Under the pieces are notes generated by a model that ran no database searches, was not told where the DNA came from, and was given only the letters and a program-made list of their open reading frames with translations. Source: Trissonchulus latispiculum (Eukaryota > Nematoda > Enoplea > Enoplida > Ironidae). From it: DNA of 64,000 nt. Location: NCBI GenBank assembly GCA_030248195.1, contig JASAND010026139.1, positions 1 to 64,000 on the forward strand, given 5' to 3'. Made by a program: the position numbers and the translations under genes. Positions 34,776-45,500 of this stretch are shown one piece after another; the first letter of the stretch is position 1, and every line of letters begins with the position of its first letter.

Positions 34776-36147
34776 TTGTTTTAGTATAAAATGAGCTGGA
34801 AACAGCAACTTGTTGCTGGCTTACTTTAACATACATTAGGTCAGCACGCAAGCTATCAACTAACTCGCTTTATTTTACTGTTAGCTGGCAAATGCTAACG
34901 CGTCTACCAGAGATGAAACCGGGTCACTATTTACTGACCCGGTGACCCGGTGACCCGGTCGACCCCTGACCCGGTGACCCGGTGACCCGGTATTTTTGAA
35001 AATTCAGGTTTAAGCTTGGAAAATTAAAATATCCTTATAGCCGGGTGCTGTGGGTGTTCTTTGATCTTTTTAAAAATTTTTTGCGCCTAGAATAAAAAGT
35101 TGGCAAAATTTTTGCTTTTTTAAAAGTAACTTTGGAAACTAAACATCGTAAGCATAAAGCCGGATCAAAACTGATTTGCATGGTTTCGCACTCGCGCTAT
35201 ATGAAGTGAACTACGTAACTTGTTGAATCAGTTTGGAACAAAATGCTTTGACAAAGTCAGCACATCATCTAATTCAAATTATAGGGTTTAACGTAAACAC
35301 GTTTGTATATTTTATTATTACTGTGGTAAATATTTTATTTAATTGTGTGGCTGAGGCTTTCACTCAGCGAAGATTCTTTTGAATTATTCTTCCTTATGGC
35401 TAGGATTCAGGCAATAAAATCAAACCAAAAATCTACTAGTCCCTAAAGATAGTACATAAGTCATAACAAATAGAAAACGCAAACCAAAACTGAAACTGTG
35501 TATGAAACTTTGCTGCGATTTTCCTGTTTACTCGAATTTGAAATCCACACAGTCTGAGAACATCCCCCTTTCCCAAAAAACAATAAGAATCACCTACATC
35601 CGATGGAGCATAGAAAATCTTAGATTTTGAACTAAGGATTTTGGACTCTCAGGCCATGTCCTAATTTTCATTTTCTATTTAAAATCCAACGAAATCATTG
35701 CTTCAAAACTAGATCCAAGCTTGACAGGAAAGTACAAATATTATGACGACACTACAGCGACAAGCATTTAACAAAACTGGACGATTAAGTTCAGTATATA
35801 TTTATTTCATTGCTAGTTTTTGAACCATTGAAGTTTTCAGGTGGTAAAAACTGGTACAAATTCTGAAAATATGCTTTAACAGCCAAAAATTTCCCCCAAC
35901 CAAAAATACCGGGTCAAGACCGGGTCAGAGCTCCTGACCCGGTGACCCGGTGACCCGGCCCATATAGTGACCCGAACTGACCCGGTGACCCGGTGACCCG
36001 GTGACCCGGTTTCATCTCTGGCGTCTACATAGAAACAATGTGAACTATATAGAAGTGTTAAGATGATAGCTTGCGTACTGACCCAATGTATGCTAAAAGT
36101 AAGCCAGTAACAAGCTGCTGCTTCCAGTTCACTTTATACTAAAGCAA
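34776..36147. repeat. Foldback element interrupted by an hAT-like element
   Basis: Arms of about 83 bp: 34776-34858 and its inverse at 36064-36147 ('TTTAGTATAAA', 'GCTGGCTTACTTT', 'CGCAAGCTATCA' shared). The loop between them holds about 90 bp of its own sequence plus the insertion at 34908-36020. Confidence 0.65.
34908..36020. mobile_element. hAT-like element with GGTGACCC tandem motifs
   Basis: Flanked by an exact 8-bp duplication GCGTCTAC (34900-34907 and 36021-36028). The ends CAGAGATGAAACCGGGTCA and TGACCCGGTTTCATCTCTG are perfect inverted repeats. Just inside both ends are tandem copies of GGTGACCC. The middle ~900 bp is AT-rich without a transposase. 1113 bp, non-autonomous. Confidence 0.85.
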
Positions 36148-36342
36148 CTTAGCTGCTTTAAACGTTGCTACCTTACTTTGTGTTACTTGTGGTCCGTTGA
36201 TTTCGCGGAGATATTCGACGCATGCATTAGGTTGACTCGTTGCAGACCATTTTCGATTTCGATTAGCTATTTGTGTTGAAAGTTTTCAGAACTACATCAG
36301 ACGAAGTACTGGACAGCAACCAGGCCTCATTTTGATCTTGTG

Positions 36343-37700
36343 CCGAGGTCGGCACGGGAAACCTGGGGTCAATTTCATAAAAATCTTGCAACTTGACTTG
36401 CACTTGAGCTTACACTTGCACTTGAACTGCAAGTTCAAGTTGTCAGTGTTTCATAAAACTTTTCCTGCTACTTGCGGAAATTAGCTAAGCAAGGTGCAAG
36501 ACTTGAAAACTTGTACACGCAAGTGCAAGTGCAAGTGCAAGTTTGCAAGTAGCTGATCTTAAAAAATTAACCAAAAATATTTGAAAAGTCATATAAATTT
36601 CAAAAAGTAAAGAAATTGTTTGAAATTCACACTGTATTATGAAAATAATCCCATGAGTATTCTCATAAAATTTTTCCAAAAAATATTAAAATTAAAATAA
36701 ATTTTAGCAAACTTTGTTCCATTTGTTCAGTGAAAAATCGCTCAACCACTTGCACCGAAAGTGCAAGTTGCAAGTGCATGTATTGACGATTTTTATGAAA
36801 CAGATTCTGACCGCAAGTGTTAGCGGACAACTTGCAACTTGCGGACTTGCACTTGTAGTTCAAGTGCAAGTCCGCAAGTCCCGCTTGAGGGTTTATGAAA
36901 CACCTTTCTTGTAACTTACACGTGCAAGTTGAAAGTTTCAAGTTTTATGAAACTGGCCCCAGCTGAACACTGGGTGAACAACGGACTAGGTCGAAATTGT
37001 GCCGACCGATGTCGACTTAGCTAGTTGTGCTCAGTGGCTTCGGGGCTTCCTCCAACGTAGTCATGGCACGCATCCAGGCCTCCTTTTGACTTTGTGCCGA
37101 GGTCAGCACAGTAAAACCAAGGTGAACAGGGTGAACATTGCATTTTTGCCGATTTCGGCACAGTGAAGCAAAGGTAAACAGAGTGAACATTGAATCTGTG
37201 CCCAGGTCGGTACAGTAAAACAGGGTGAACAATGGCCTAGGCCAAATTGCCTGAACCAAATTTGTTCCCGATTAGCTAGAACTTCCCAGGGCGGTCAGGG
37301 GTACAAGCTGAAAGCGTTGAACATCAATTCGGCACTACTTATAAAATTTGTGCCGAGGTCGGTACATTAAACACTTGGGGACCGGCGGGTGAAAAAAGGC
37401 CTAGGCCAAAATTGCCTGAACCAAAAATGTTCCCGTTTAGCTATTTTTAATTAGCGTGTCCTGCTGCGCATTTGTATGCCCATGGGAACATTTTTAGGAC
37501 ACCTTTTGAAATTTGTGCCTAGGTCGGCACAGATGAACAAGGTGAATAAAAAGTGAAAAATGGCCGAGGTCAAAATTGCCTGAACCAAAATTGTTTCCAT
37601 TACGATTTTTGGAAATGGTATGGATAGGGCTTCTTGCACCGAAAGTTGTAGTCTCCCCGGTCCAGCTTCATTTTTGTCTGTGCCGACGTCAGCACAAAAT
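36343..37700. repeat. Dispersed 16-18-base palindromes (TGTGCCGAGGTCGGCACA)
   Basis: Seven variants of the self-complementary motif occur near 36345, 37093, 37147, 37197, 37351, 37515 and 37680. They usually sit in a context of the type 'aca-gtgaac-aaggtgaac'. The foldback element at 36364-36961 separates the first from the rest. No ORF runs through them. Confidence 0.65.
36364..36961. mobile_element. Foldback element with AACTTGCACTTG repeats
   Basis: Left end CTGGGGTCAATTTCATAAAA and right end TTTTATGAAACTGGCCCCAG are inverted. The inside has many 'CTTGCACTTG' or 'CAAGTGCAAG' motifs in both orientations and repeats of 'TTTATGAAAC'. About 600 bp, no ORF. The layout parallels 8492-9899 (GGG-N-TTGCATAAAA ends plus a short motif repeated inward). 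Target duplication not found. Confidence 0.65.
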
Positions 37701-37804
37701 TTTACAATTTGTCACCTGTTCACCCGGGTCAGTGACCTTTGACCACCCCCTCGAGGCGTTACTCCCCAGCCCGTGGGAGTCCGAAAAACGAAAAACTGAA
37801 ATTA

Positions 37805-38045
37805 GTTTGTCACCGATTTCGCTGAAAAGTTGCATACAGAAGTTTTCTGTGTCGCTGAACACGAATCTGAGGTCCGTTTTTGATTCAGCTTCTCGTTGGC
37901 TTGATATAAGCTAAAGTTGTAGGTTTAAGTTGTAAGCTTATGGCTGTGCTATCCAAAACGCTGAATCGAAGAACGGACTTCAGATTCGTGTTCAACGACC
38001 AGGAAACCCCCTATATGCAACTTTTCAGCGAAATCGGCGGCAAAA
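37805..38045. repeat. Inverted repeat with ~75-base arms
   Basis: 'TTTCGCTGAAAAGTTGCATA' and 'CTGAACACGAATCTGA' on the left arm return inverted near 37980-38035. Related to 33855-33996, and more distantly to 54980-55545 ('CTCCGATTTCGCT'). It could fold as a long hairpin. Confidence 0.65.
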
Positions 38046-38622
38046 ACTTTTTCAGATTCTTTTGGTCCTCCCTTGCGATTGCGAATTGAAAAAATCGAAG
38101 CTTGCGAAATCGAAACATTTTGCTATATTTAAACTGAGTTTGGTCGAAAACATGCCCATACCAAATTTCAGCTTAATTGGTGGAGTTTTAAGGATTTTGA
38201 GTGGTGGGGGTAATCTGGAAAAGACCCGTAATTTGCCTACAAAGCATTCATTGGCTGTCTCAATTCTACTTGTCCATTTTGTGCGTTGTTGAGTCTGTTA
38301 CCTATGAATAGCTGCATTAAAGTGAGCTGTGTGCACCCCGCACGTTATTAGAGGTTCCACCGAGATGGTGTACCTTCGGTGATTAATTTGGTAGTTGTTG
38401 TGGAATTATTCCAACTGTCAATCAATCAGTCAATCAATCATTATTTGCGCACTGGCACGGCACACTTGATTTGAACAATTCAATGTCTAATTTCCAGTTT
38501 TAAACGTTCTTTAAAATTTAGATACAAAGGTACAGAAGTCTAGATAAATAGCCCAGATAGCATTTTAATAATAAGTTCACTCTAGCTTTACTGATCACAG
38601 ACGACTTCTGATATCAAATATA
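38046..38622. other. Non-coding downstream of the UGT gene
   Basis: Contains a short TCAATCAATCAG-type repeat (38415-38443). No gene seen. The last part is presumably 3' untranslated sequence of the minus-strand UGT. Confidence 0.45.
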
Positions 38623-40782
38623 TCAGCTACGACTTATGAAAGTGATAAGAACAAGTGTGACGATAAACACTAAATAAACGTCTACGTTAAAATATTTGAA
38701 AAAATCTATTTGTTTTCCTTTAGATTCAACTAACCGAGGAAAAGCTACAGGATTCTTTAAAATTAGTTCGACTTTATGAACAGCTAGCTCAAGTGGCTGT
38801 TTAAGCTTGTCAGTCGCCAAGGTGTTCAGACGTTCCATATTCCTTGAGTAGGTATCATTCTTTAGCAAATCTAGTAAAGCTTCTTCCAAGGATGCTTCTG
38901 TAAGGTCCAATTTATGAACCAGTCGACCGGCTTTTGCATTATTACATATCAAGGATCCTAGGATAAATTGATCGCCAAAAACAGGAAAGCTTAACATAGT
39001 AACTCCTGAGCAAATGCATTCCTGTGCGCTTTTCATACCCGAATGAGACATGAAAACTTTGGTTTTAGGATGATTCAAAATGGCCGGTTGAGGAATCCAT
39101 TTAGAAAAGACAATATTTTTCTGAGGAGGAAGTTCAGGTCCGTTATATTGCCAAATAATTCTATAATCGGTCAGTTTGCTGAAGACATTATGGATTGCTG
39201 CCACAGTTTCTCTAGGTACCGCATTCCATTCTACACGGTGGCCGAAGGAAGCCAAAATAGTTCCTTTTGACGCAGGATCTTCAATGAACTCCATTAAATC
39301 TTCAGGTAGAGATTTATCCTTAGTTTCTGGACAGTTTCCTTCGTTAATTGAGAGTGTTGTAGGACTAGTCGGCGCAGGTTCACCAAAGCTCTGCCACTCA
39401 TAGTGAAAGTACAGTACTGCCTGGCTAGCGATTTGTGCTACAGTCTGACTGAATCTAAATAGAGGGCGGAGTTTAAAGTAGGTATGGAAACTGACAAACA
39501 ATTGCACTCCTATGTCGCTGAGATAGGCGGTAACTTCTTTTAATCTGTGAAAGAAGTTTTGATGATTGTATTTGGTATCCCACAGAGGGTTTTGTAGTAC
39601 AGGATTGGAAGGCAAAGCTTGATTTTGTCGATCAGCTAAGATTGTTACAGTGGTAGAAAACAGGACTGTAGGAATTTTGGCTATTCCAGATGGTTCCAGG
39701 AAAAGGGCAGAATAAGGATTTGAATTCGAGTCCACCACTAGGAGGTCCCACTTTTCACTCAAAACGTCTTCGATATTGGCAGGATTCTGTTGATAACAGA
39801 GCTTCAAGCATTCAATTTTAAACAAATTCGGCATGAGCAAGGCCAAATATCCAGAGTCAGCTAAAAGGTCATAAAATGTTATTAGTTAATTATTTAATGT
39901 TTCATGCTTGAACAATACTTGCGAATGCTTGGTTAGTCCTGCAGCATGTGAGGTAACTAAAGAAGGGGGCAAAGTAGCTTTGCCGAAAAATCTGTAGTCC
40001 TGATTTTACTCATTTGCGCGAGTGATAGCTTATCTACCCTAGCCATATCAGGAAATTTGGAAATCTTAATAAAAACGCTTTTGCAATATTTGAACTCAGG
40101 GTGGTTGAAAACAAATGCATACCTGATTATAACTCTATTAGTCAAGTTCTAAAAATTTTGAGCACTTTTGGGGTGGGGGATCAATTAGTAAACACCCAAT
40201 AAATTGTACTGCACCAAATAACTGTGAGAATAACTGAGGAATAGCAGACGTCTATGTCCGATTTTAATAGAAAATTAGAAGTTACCCCTTTGTTATTACG
40301 CAGCTATTCTTAAACGTGTTTGGTGTAGTACAGGGCAAGTCTTCCATCAAGCAGCGGTATACCCACTAATTATTCCACAAAGTCAGTAGCTGCTGTTGTA
40401 TATGTATGATTTTGCATGAACAGTGTTGCATTATCAACAATGACTAATTCATTTACTTCTCACCTTGATCCCATAAACTTCTAAACTCGTGGGGACTGTC
40501 CTCATTTGGCTTCTGCATAAGTAGGCTCTTGGAAGGATCCACCACACAATTTTTGATCTTTATCCTGTCGTGAGACAATTCCTTCCCAGCCGGTGCAGTG
40601 AACCAGACATGGACTTCGTGACCGCGATCCATTAGAGTGTTCATCAGTGGAAGCATGGATTTGTAGTGACTGTGTCCAACGGACGTTGGAACAAATAGGA
40701 TTTTCGCACCAAATGCTTTACCAATCAAAATCAGCACTTGAAGGAGGAATCGTGTTATCATATCATTATCCACACCAAACAT
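38623..40782 (-). CDS. UDP-glycosyltransferase (UGT), two exons
   Basis: Exon 1 is 40782-40464 and exon 2 is 39860-38623. The donor is CAAG|GTGAG at 40463, the acceptor TTTTAG before 39860, and the split codon is phase 1, giving 518 aa, a usual UGT length. It moves a sugar from a UDP-sugar to lipophilic acceptors such as toxins, hormones or pigments, in the ER lumen. An N-terminal signal peptide runs to about residue 25. 'GHSHY' holds the likely catalytic His (about residue 39). The donor-binding signature lies at about 359-405 and runs from 'FSKWIPQPAILNHPKTKVF' through 'SHSGMKSAQE' to 'FPVFGDQF'. A C-terminal membrane helix covers about 497-514, with a very short tail. The first in-frame Met gives a slightly long signal region, so Met8 is an alternative start. 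No lesion seen. It is the closest intact relative of the palindrome relics. The acceptor substrate cannot be predicted. Confidence 0.93.
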
Positions 40783-40859
40783 GAGAACTAAGTGCCTTTG
40801 AATTTCTACGTTTACCCTGTGAGGTGAGCAGTTAAAAGTAATGCAGTAATGGTTAGAGC

Positions 40860-41110
40860 AATATAGTTTTAAAGAATCGTATTCTTGGGCAAAACACTAA
40901 CTTTTGTTTTCGGCGAGCCCTAATTTCTTGTTTGTTCTGGTTGCGGTTGTGCGTGACAAATAATTTAAACTTCCGTGTATCATACGTTCGTGAATTGTTT
41001 TGAAGGAAGTTGTTTTGCACATGAAGAGCACACTTTGAAAATTCAATAACATTTAAAACACGTTGAGGCGTTTTAAAGAAGTTTTTGACGGAATATGGTT
41101 GGTTTTTGCA
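40860..41110 (-). promoter_or_regulatory. Conserved block upstream of UGT exon 1 (copy 2)
   Basis: Upstream of the ATG at 40782. It shares ordered pieces ('AACTTTTGTTTTCGGCG', 'TTCTTGTTTGTTC', 'GAGATTGTTTACG' in plus-strand reading) with 7128-7350 and 42250-42490. This is either promoter conservation or only duplication ancestry. The TATA-like site of copy 1 is not kept here. Confidence 0.35.
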
Positions 41111-41289
41111 AAATACCTGCGTGAGATTGTTTACGTCGAGCATAAAAGAAATCACGAAATCTTATTCTTCAATGAATGCGGGAAATAACAACAAGCAGGT
41201 TCCTAAAATGGGTATTATCCCGTCTACAAACATTGAGGATGGTCTACTTTGCCATTTTCAGATGAAATCGATCAGCAAAGTCCTGAGCC

Positions 41290-42075
41290 AAAAATTTCAC
41301 GAATTCTCATGTACTTCTACAGTGACTGTGTCCAACAGACATTGGAACTAGAGATGAGATCAGGGCCGACAAAGCCCGGCCCGGCCCGGCCCGACGGGCC
41401 GGGCCGCGAGCGCGCAGACCTGGTTTCCAATCATGGCCGGGCCGGGCCGGGCCTGAGAAAAAATTAGTCAGGGCCGGGCCGGGCCGCGCAGCTCCTAACG
41501 GAAAAGAGCCCGGCCCGGCCCTGCCAAGCCCTGACGTTTTTTTGCATATTTAGCTATTGCACATATACACTTTCCAATTCTAATAATTGTCTTTGCCTTC
41601 CAGAATTCAAAATTTCTTGCTTTTTTCCAGTTTCCACCAAATGACACTGCATGTGCTAAATATTGTTTGAGCTTGCGTGCTGTTTTTGAAATTTCAGTTC
41701 AACTATGTAACTAGCCTATTTTAGCTCACTAAAACAGAAAACCATTTCAGTAGTTCAACCTCGGTAAGCATGGGGTAAACAAAGCTGAGGGCTAATTTAG
41801 TCCTCCGACTGATTTTCTTAGTACGGTGGGATGCTACAAGTTCCGTTATGCACAGCTTCTTCAGACTCCAAGTATTTCAAAACCAGGGGCCGCGCAGATA
41901 AAAACGGCACTCAGGGCCGGGCCGTTCCAGGGCCTGAAATTTGTGACACAGGGCCGGGCCGGGCCGGGCAGACCTAGAATTTTAACAGGGCCGGGCCGGG
42001 CCCGAAAAAACGGCCCTGATCTCATCTCTAATTGGAACAAGTAAATTTTTCCACCGAAAACTTTAGCATTAGCAT
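41290..42075 (-). pseudogene. UGT exon 1 relic split by an hAT-like element
   Basis: On either side of 41349-42030 the minus strand keeps the start of the 'VPTSVGHSHYKS' region. The plus strand reads 'GTGACTGTGTCCAACAGACA' before the insertion, against the same stretch at 40669 in the intact gene. About 30-40 recognisable bases remain per side, and no exon 2 was found for it. Its upstream block (42250-42490) is preserved. An additional UGT unit once stood here. Confidence 0.55.
41349..42030. mobile_element. hAT-like element with GGGCCGGGCC tandem motifs
   Basis: Flanked by an exact 8-bp duplication ATTGGAAC (41341-41348 and 42031-42038). Perfect inverted ends are TAGAGATGAGATCAGGGCC and its inverse. 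Tandem CCCGGCC and GGGCCGG motifs lie inside each end, with an AT-rich middle. 682 bp, no transposase. The ends share AGAGATGA with 34908-36020, so both probably depend on related transposases. Confidence 0.85.
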
Positions 42076-42249
42076 TTAGCAAACTTAATTTTGAGCACTT
42101 GAAGCAGAAATAGTGTGTGTTTTCATATAATTATGCATCCGATCCCAAGCATAAGAAAGAAATTTAGTCCAAAATATAGGTTACACTGTGAGTAGGTTAA
42201 TAATACAGTAACTAAATTACAGCAAATGGAGCAATAGTTTCAAATCGTA

Positions 42250-42490
42250 TTATATATTTATTGAGCCAAACATCAACTTTTGTTTTTGGCAATCGGCGTG
42301 TCCTAATCGCTTGTTTGTTTCGGTTGTTCTTGTGGCAAATAACATTACTTACGCGTACAGTATGTTTGCAAAATATTTTGAAGAAAGTTGTACTGCACAG
42401 TACAGTTTAGAAATACAAAAATAAAGAGGCGTTTTCAAAATGTTTGACGGAATGAATTGGTTTTATGAACCACATTCATAGATTGTTTAC
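42250..42490 (-). promoter_or_regulatory. Conserved block upstream of a lost UGT copy
   Basis: Similar to 7128-7350, with an extended match through 'GGTTTTATGAACCACATTCA' and 'AGATTGTTTACAGC'. It now precedes only the exon 1 relic at 41290-42075. It also lies just downstream of the stop of the next UGT (42552). Confidence 0.4.
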
Positions 42491-42551
42491 AGCAAGTAGG
42501 TACAGAGTAAAACTATTAAACTGTATTCGCTGTCTCAGGCTCTCTAATCGT

Positions 42552-45500
42552 TCAGTATACGCTGGAAACACCAAAGAGAAGAATAGTAAACGCAGTAATC
42601 AGGTCTGTATTAAAATATTTGAGGAAATTAAACTGTTTTCCCTTCAATTCCATTAGCGTGGGAAAGACTCCAGGATTCTTTAAAATAAGTTCAGCTTTAT
42701 GCAAAGCCAGATCAAGCGACGGTCTTAGCTTGTCTGTCATCACTGAATTAAGACGTTTCATGTTCTTCGAGTAGGTATCATTTTTTAACAAATCCAACAA
42801 CGCTTCTTGGAAGGATTTTTCTGTAATTTCCAATTTATGAACCAAACGACCGGCCTTTGCATCGTTACAAATCAGAGATCCGTGGAAAAATTGATCACCA
42901 AACACTGGAAAGCTCAGCATAGTTACTTCGGAGCAGACACATTCTTGTGCACTTTTCATACCCGCATGAGACATGAAAACTTTCGTCTTAGGATGGTTCA
43001 AAATAGCCGGTTGAGGAATCCATTTAGAGAAGAAAATGTTTTTCCTCGGAGGCAGTTCCGGTCCGTTATATTGCCAAATAATTCTATAATCGGTCAGTCG
43101 GCCAAAAGCGTTATAGATTGCTTCTACAGTTTCATTAGGTACTGCTTTCCAGGCAACAACGTGACCAAAGGCAGCCAAAATTGTTCCTTTTGACGAGGAA
43201 TCTTCTACAAAATCAGCTAAATCCTTAGGCAGTGAGCTATCCTTAATTTCTGGGCATTTTCCTTCATTAAGAGCCAGCGTTGTGGGACTAGTTGGGGCGG
43301 GTTCGCCAACACTCTGCCACTCATAGTGAAAGTACAGTACAGCCTGATTAGCCATTTGTGCCACAGTTTGGCCGAATCTAAGTAAGGGACGGAGTTTAAA
43401 GTAGGTACGAAATCTGGCAAAATATTGGACGCCCAAATCACATAGATAGGAAATAATTTCCCTCAGCCTGTGACTGAAGGTTTGCAGATTAAACTTTGCA
43501 TCCCACAGGGGTTTTTGTAGGACCGGATTTGCTGGTAACGCTTGATTTTGTCTATCTGCCATGATTGTTATACTGGTAGAAAACAGAATAGTAGGGAATC
43601 TGGCTGTTCCATTTTCGTTCAGGAAAAGTGCCGAATAAGGATTAAAAAGAGAATCGATCACCACCATATCCCAGTTTTCGTTCAGAAGGTGTTGGATATT
43701 TTCCGGTCGTTGCTGATAACACAGCCCCAGTGCTTCGATTCCAAGCATGTTTGGCACCAATAGCCCCAAAAATCCGGAATGTTCTGAAATAAAAAAGCGC
43801 AGTAATTGAAACGCCTTATTCGGATTCTTTGATCAGTTTAACGTGCTGGTTCTTTGATTCCTTATGGTTTACGACATAACAGCGAAAATTGATTGTCGAG
43901 ATCCAAAACTTACCATTTTTCGAAAATGCAAATATTGCTGGATTTCGACAGTTTCAACAGCGCTTGTCCGTCGGTCAAGTATTGTCCATGTTCGTAGTCC
44001 TAAAGTACATGTTATGCCCAACTTCGCTTCACCTAGAAAACTAAACTGTTTCGAGCAAGGATTTTCCTAAACTCAAATTAAAACGGGTTTATATACACAT
44101 TCTTGGTGTAACGGATCAAAGTTGGACATCGTCAACCTTGCCGTTGCTGGCGGCTGTAGCCAAGTTAGCTACCCGCTTGGCTTTGTCTAACATCATCAAA
44201 CGGGGCTGGGTTTACTTTGCAAGTCACGTAGCTCCCCCAACGTGTATGTTTGGGATTGGGTGGGTTCCCCCCTTGCCATACGGGGAGCTACGTGATTGGG
44301 GGAAATTATCCACTAGGGGGCGCTCGTGGGAGGGTTCAACCCAACACTCGCTTCCCCCCCTTAGTTTTGTACTTTCTATCGCCGTGTGCGCCTGTCTAAT
44401 TACGCTCTCTGTTCTTCCCCATATTGCTGATATTTACCCCTCTGTATATTTCTCCCCCCAGAGCTTTCCCCAGAGCTTTGCTGGTAGGTTGGGTTTGCTA
44501 GCCTCAATCTACTGTAAGTCCTGTTTTTGTGTGACTGTGTTGTATAACTGAGGTCTCAGCCCATAATTCTTTATATTATAATATTTGTGGTTCTTTCTTT
44601 TATTAAAGTGTTTCTACTATTTTATTAGGCTAAGTCTACTGAGCTCCTGCTATATGTACGTAATTCCTGTTCGAATCCAAATATAGTGAGAGTGAGGAGG
44701 CATCTCTTCACCTAGGGCAGGTTAATTACCCGGTTAACATCTGGCGAGGCTATCCCGACCGTCTCCTGTAGTCGGCTCGTTCTCTGCTTGTGCTACGGTC
44801 TCCGCATCCTCTGGAATTGGGTGTGGTAACGGTGCTCGTACGTAGAATCAGGTACTAGCCCCGCTACATTCTGAGTGCCTTCATGAAGAAATTCCGTCAG
44901 GAAGACACCGCCAATGTGGTCGAAAAGGTGTCAAAAGCCACCGAACCTGAAGATGACGCGGACCGTTCTTCGACTTCGGGACATCCCGGAGCCGAGGTCG
45001 ACCATGACGGCTCGGCCGAAAAGGGCATCCGTGAAGCCGTCCGACAGGTTATGGAAGGCGAAGCGGTCTATTTTGCGAATTCTGTGGCTTCCATCTCATT
45101 GCGTCACTCACCATATATACTTTTCCGGATTAATGATGTCATTGCCCTGGGTCCGGTGGACATTGGCGCTTCTGTCTCATTGATCTCACAGGAGTTCTAT
45201 GAGAGGGTCAAGCATCACGCATTGACACCAATGACAGCAGCGGAGATGCCTAGCATTTCGGCAGCCGGAGGAGGCAATAAATTAACGATCCTTGGTCAAT
45301 GCAAACTAACGTTGAGGTTTTGCCAGACGCAAGGTCAGATGGCGGAAAGTACTACGTACAGGTTCTATGTGGTTCCGGAGTTACAACAGGAAATGCTAAT
45401 AGGGTATGACTTCCTGTACGATATGGGCTACAGCATTCATCCCGGTGGTGGGTTCATGTCCAGCTACTACGGAAGAGTGCTATTTCTGAATTCTGCTGAA

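Noticed and set aside
41085..41351. 88-codon plus-strand ORF between UGT copies
   Set aside because: It is antisense to duplicated UGT upstream sequence and the exon relic.
44138..44551. 137-codon ORF at the left LTR
   Set aside because: It lies inside the LTR and its partner in the 3' LTR is broken. No protein family.
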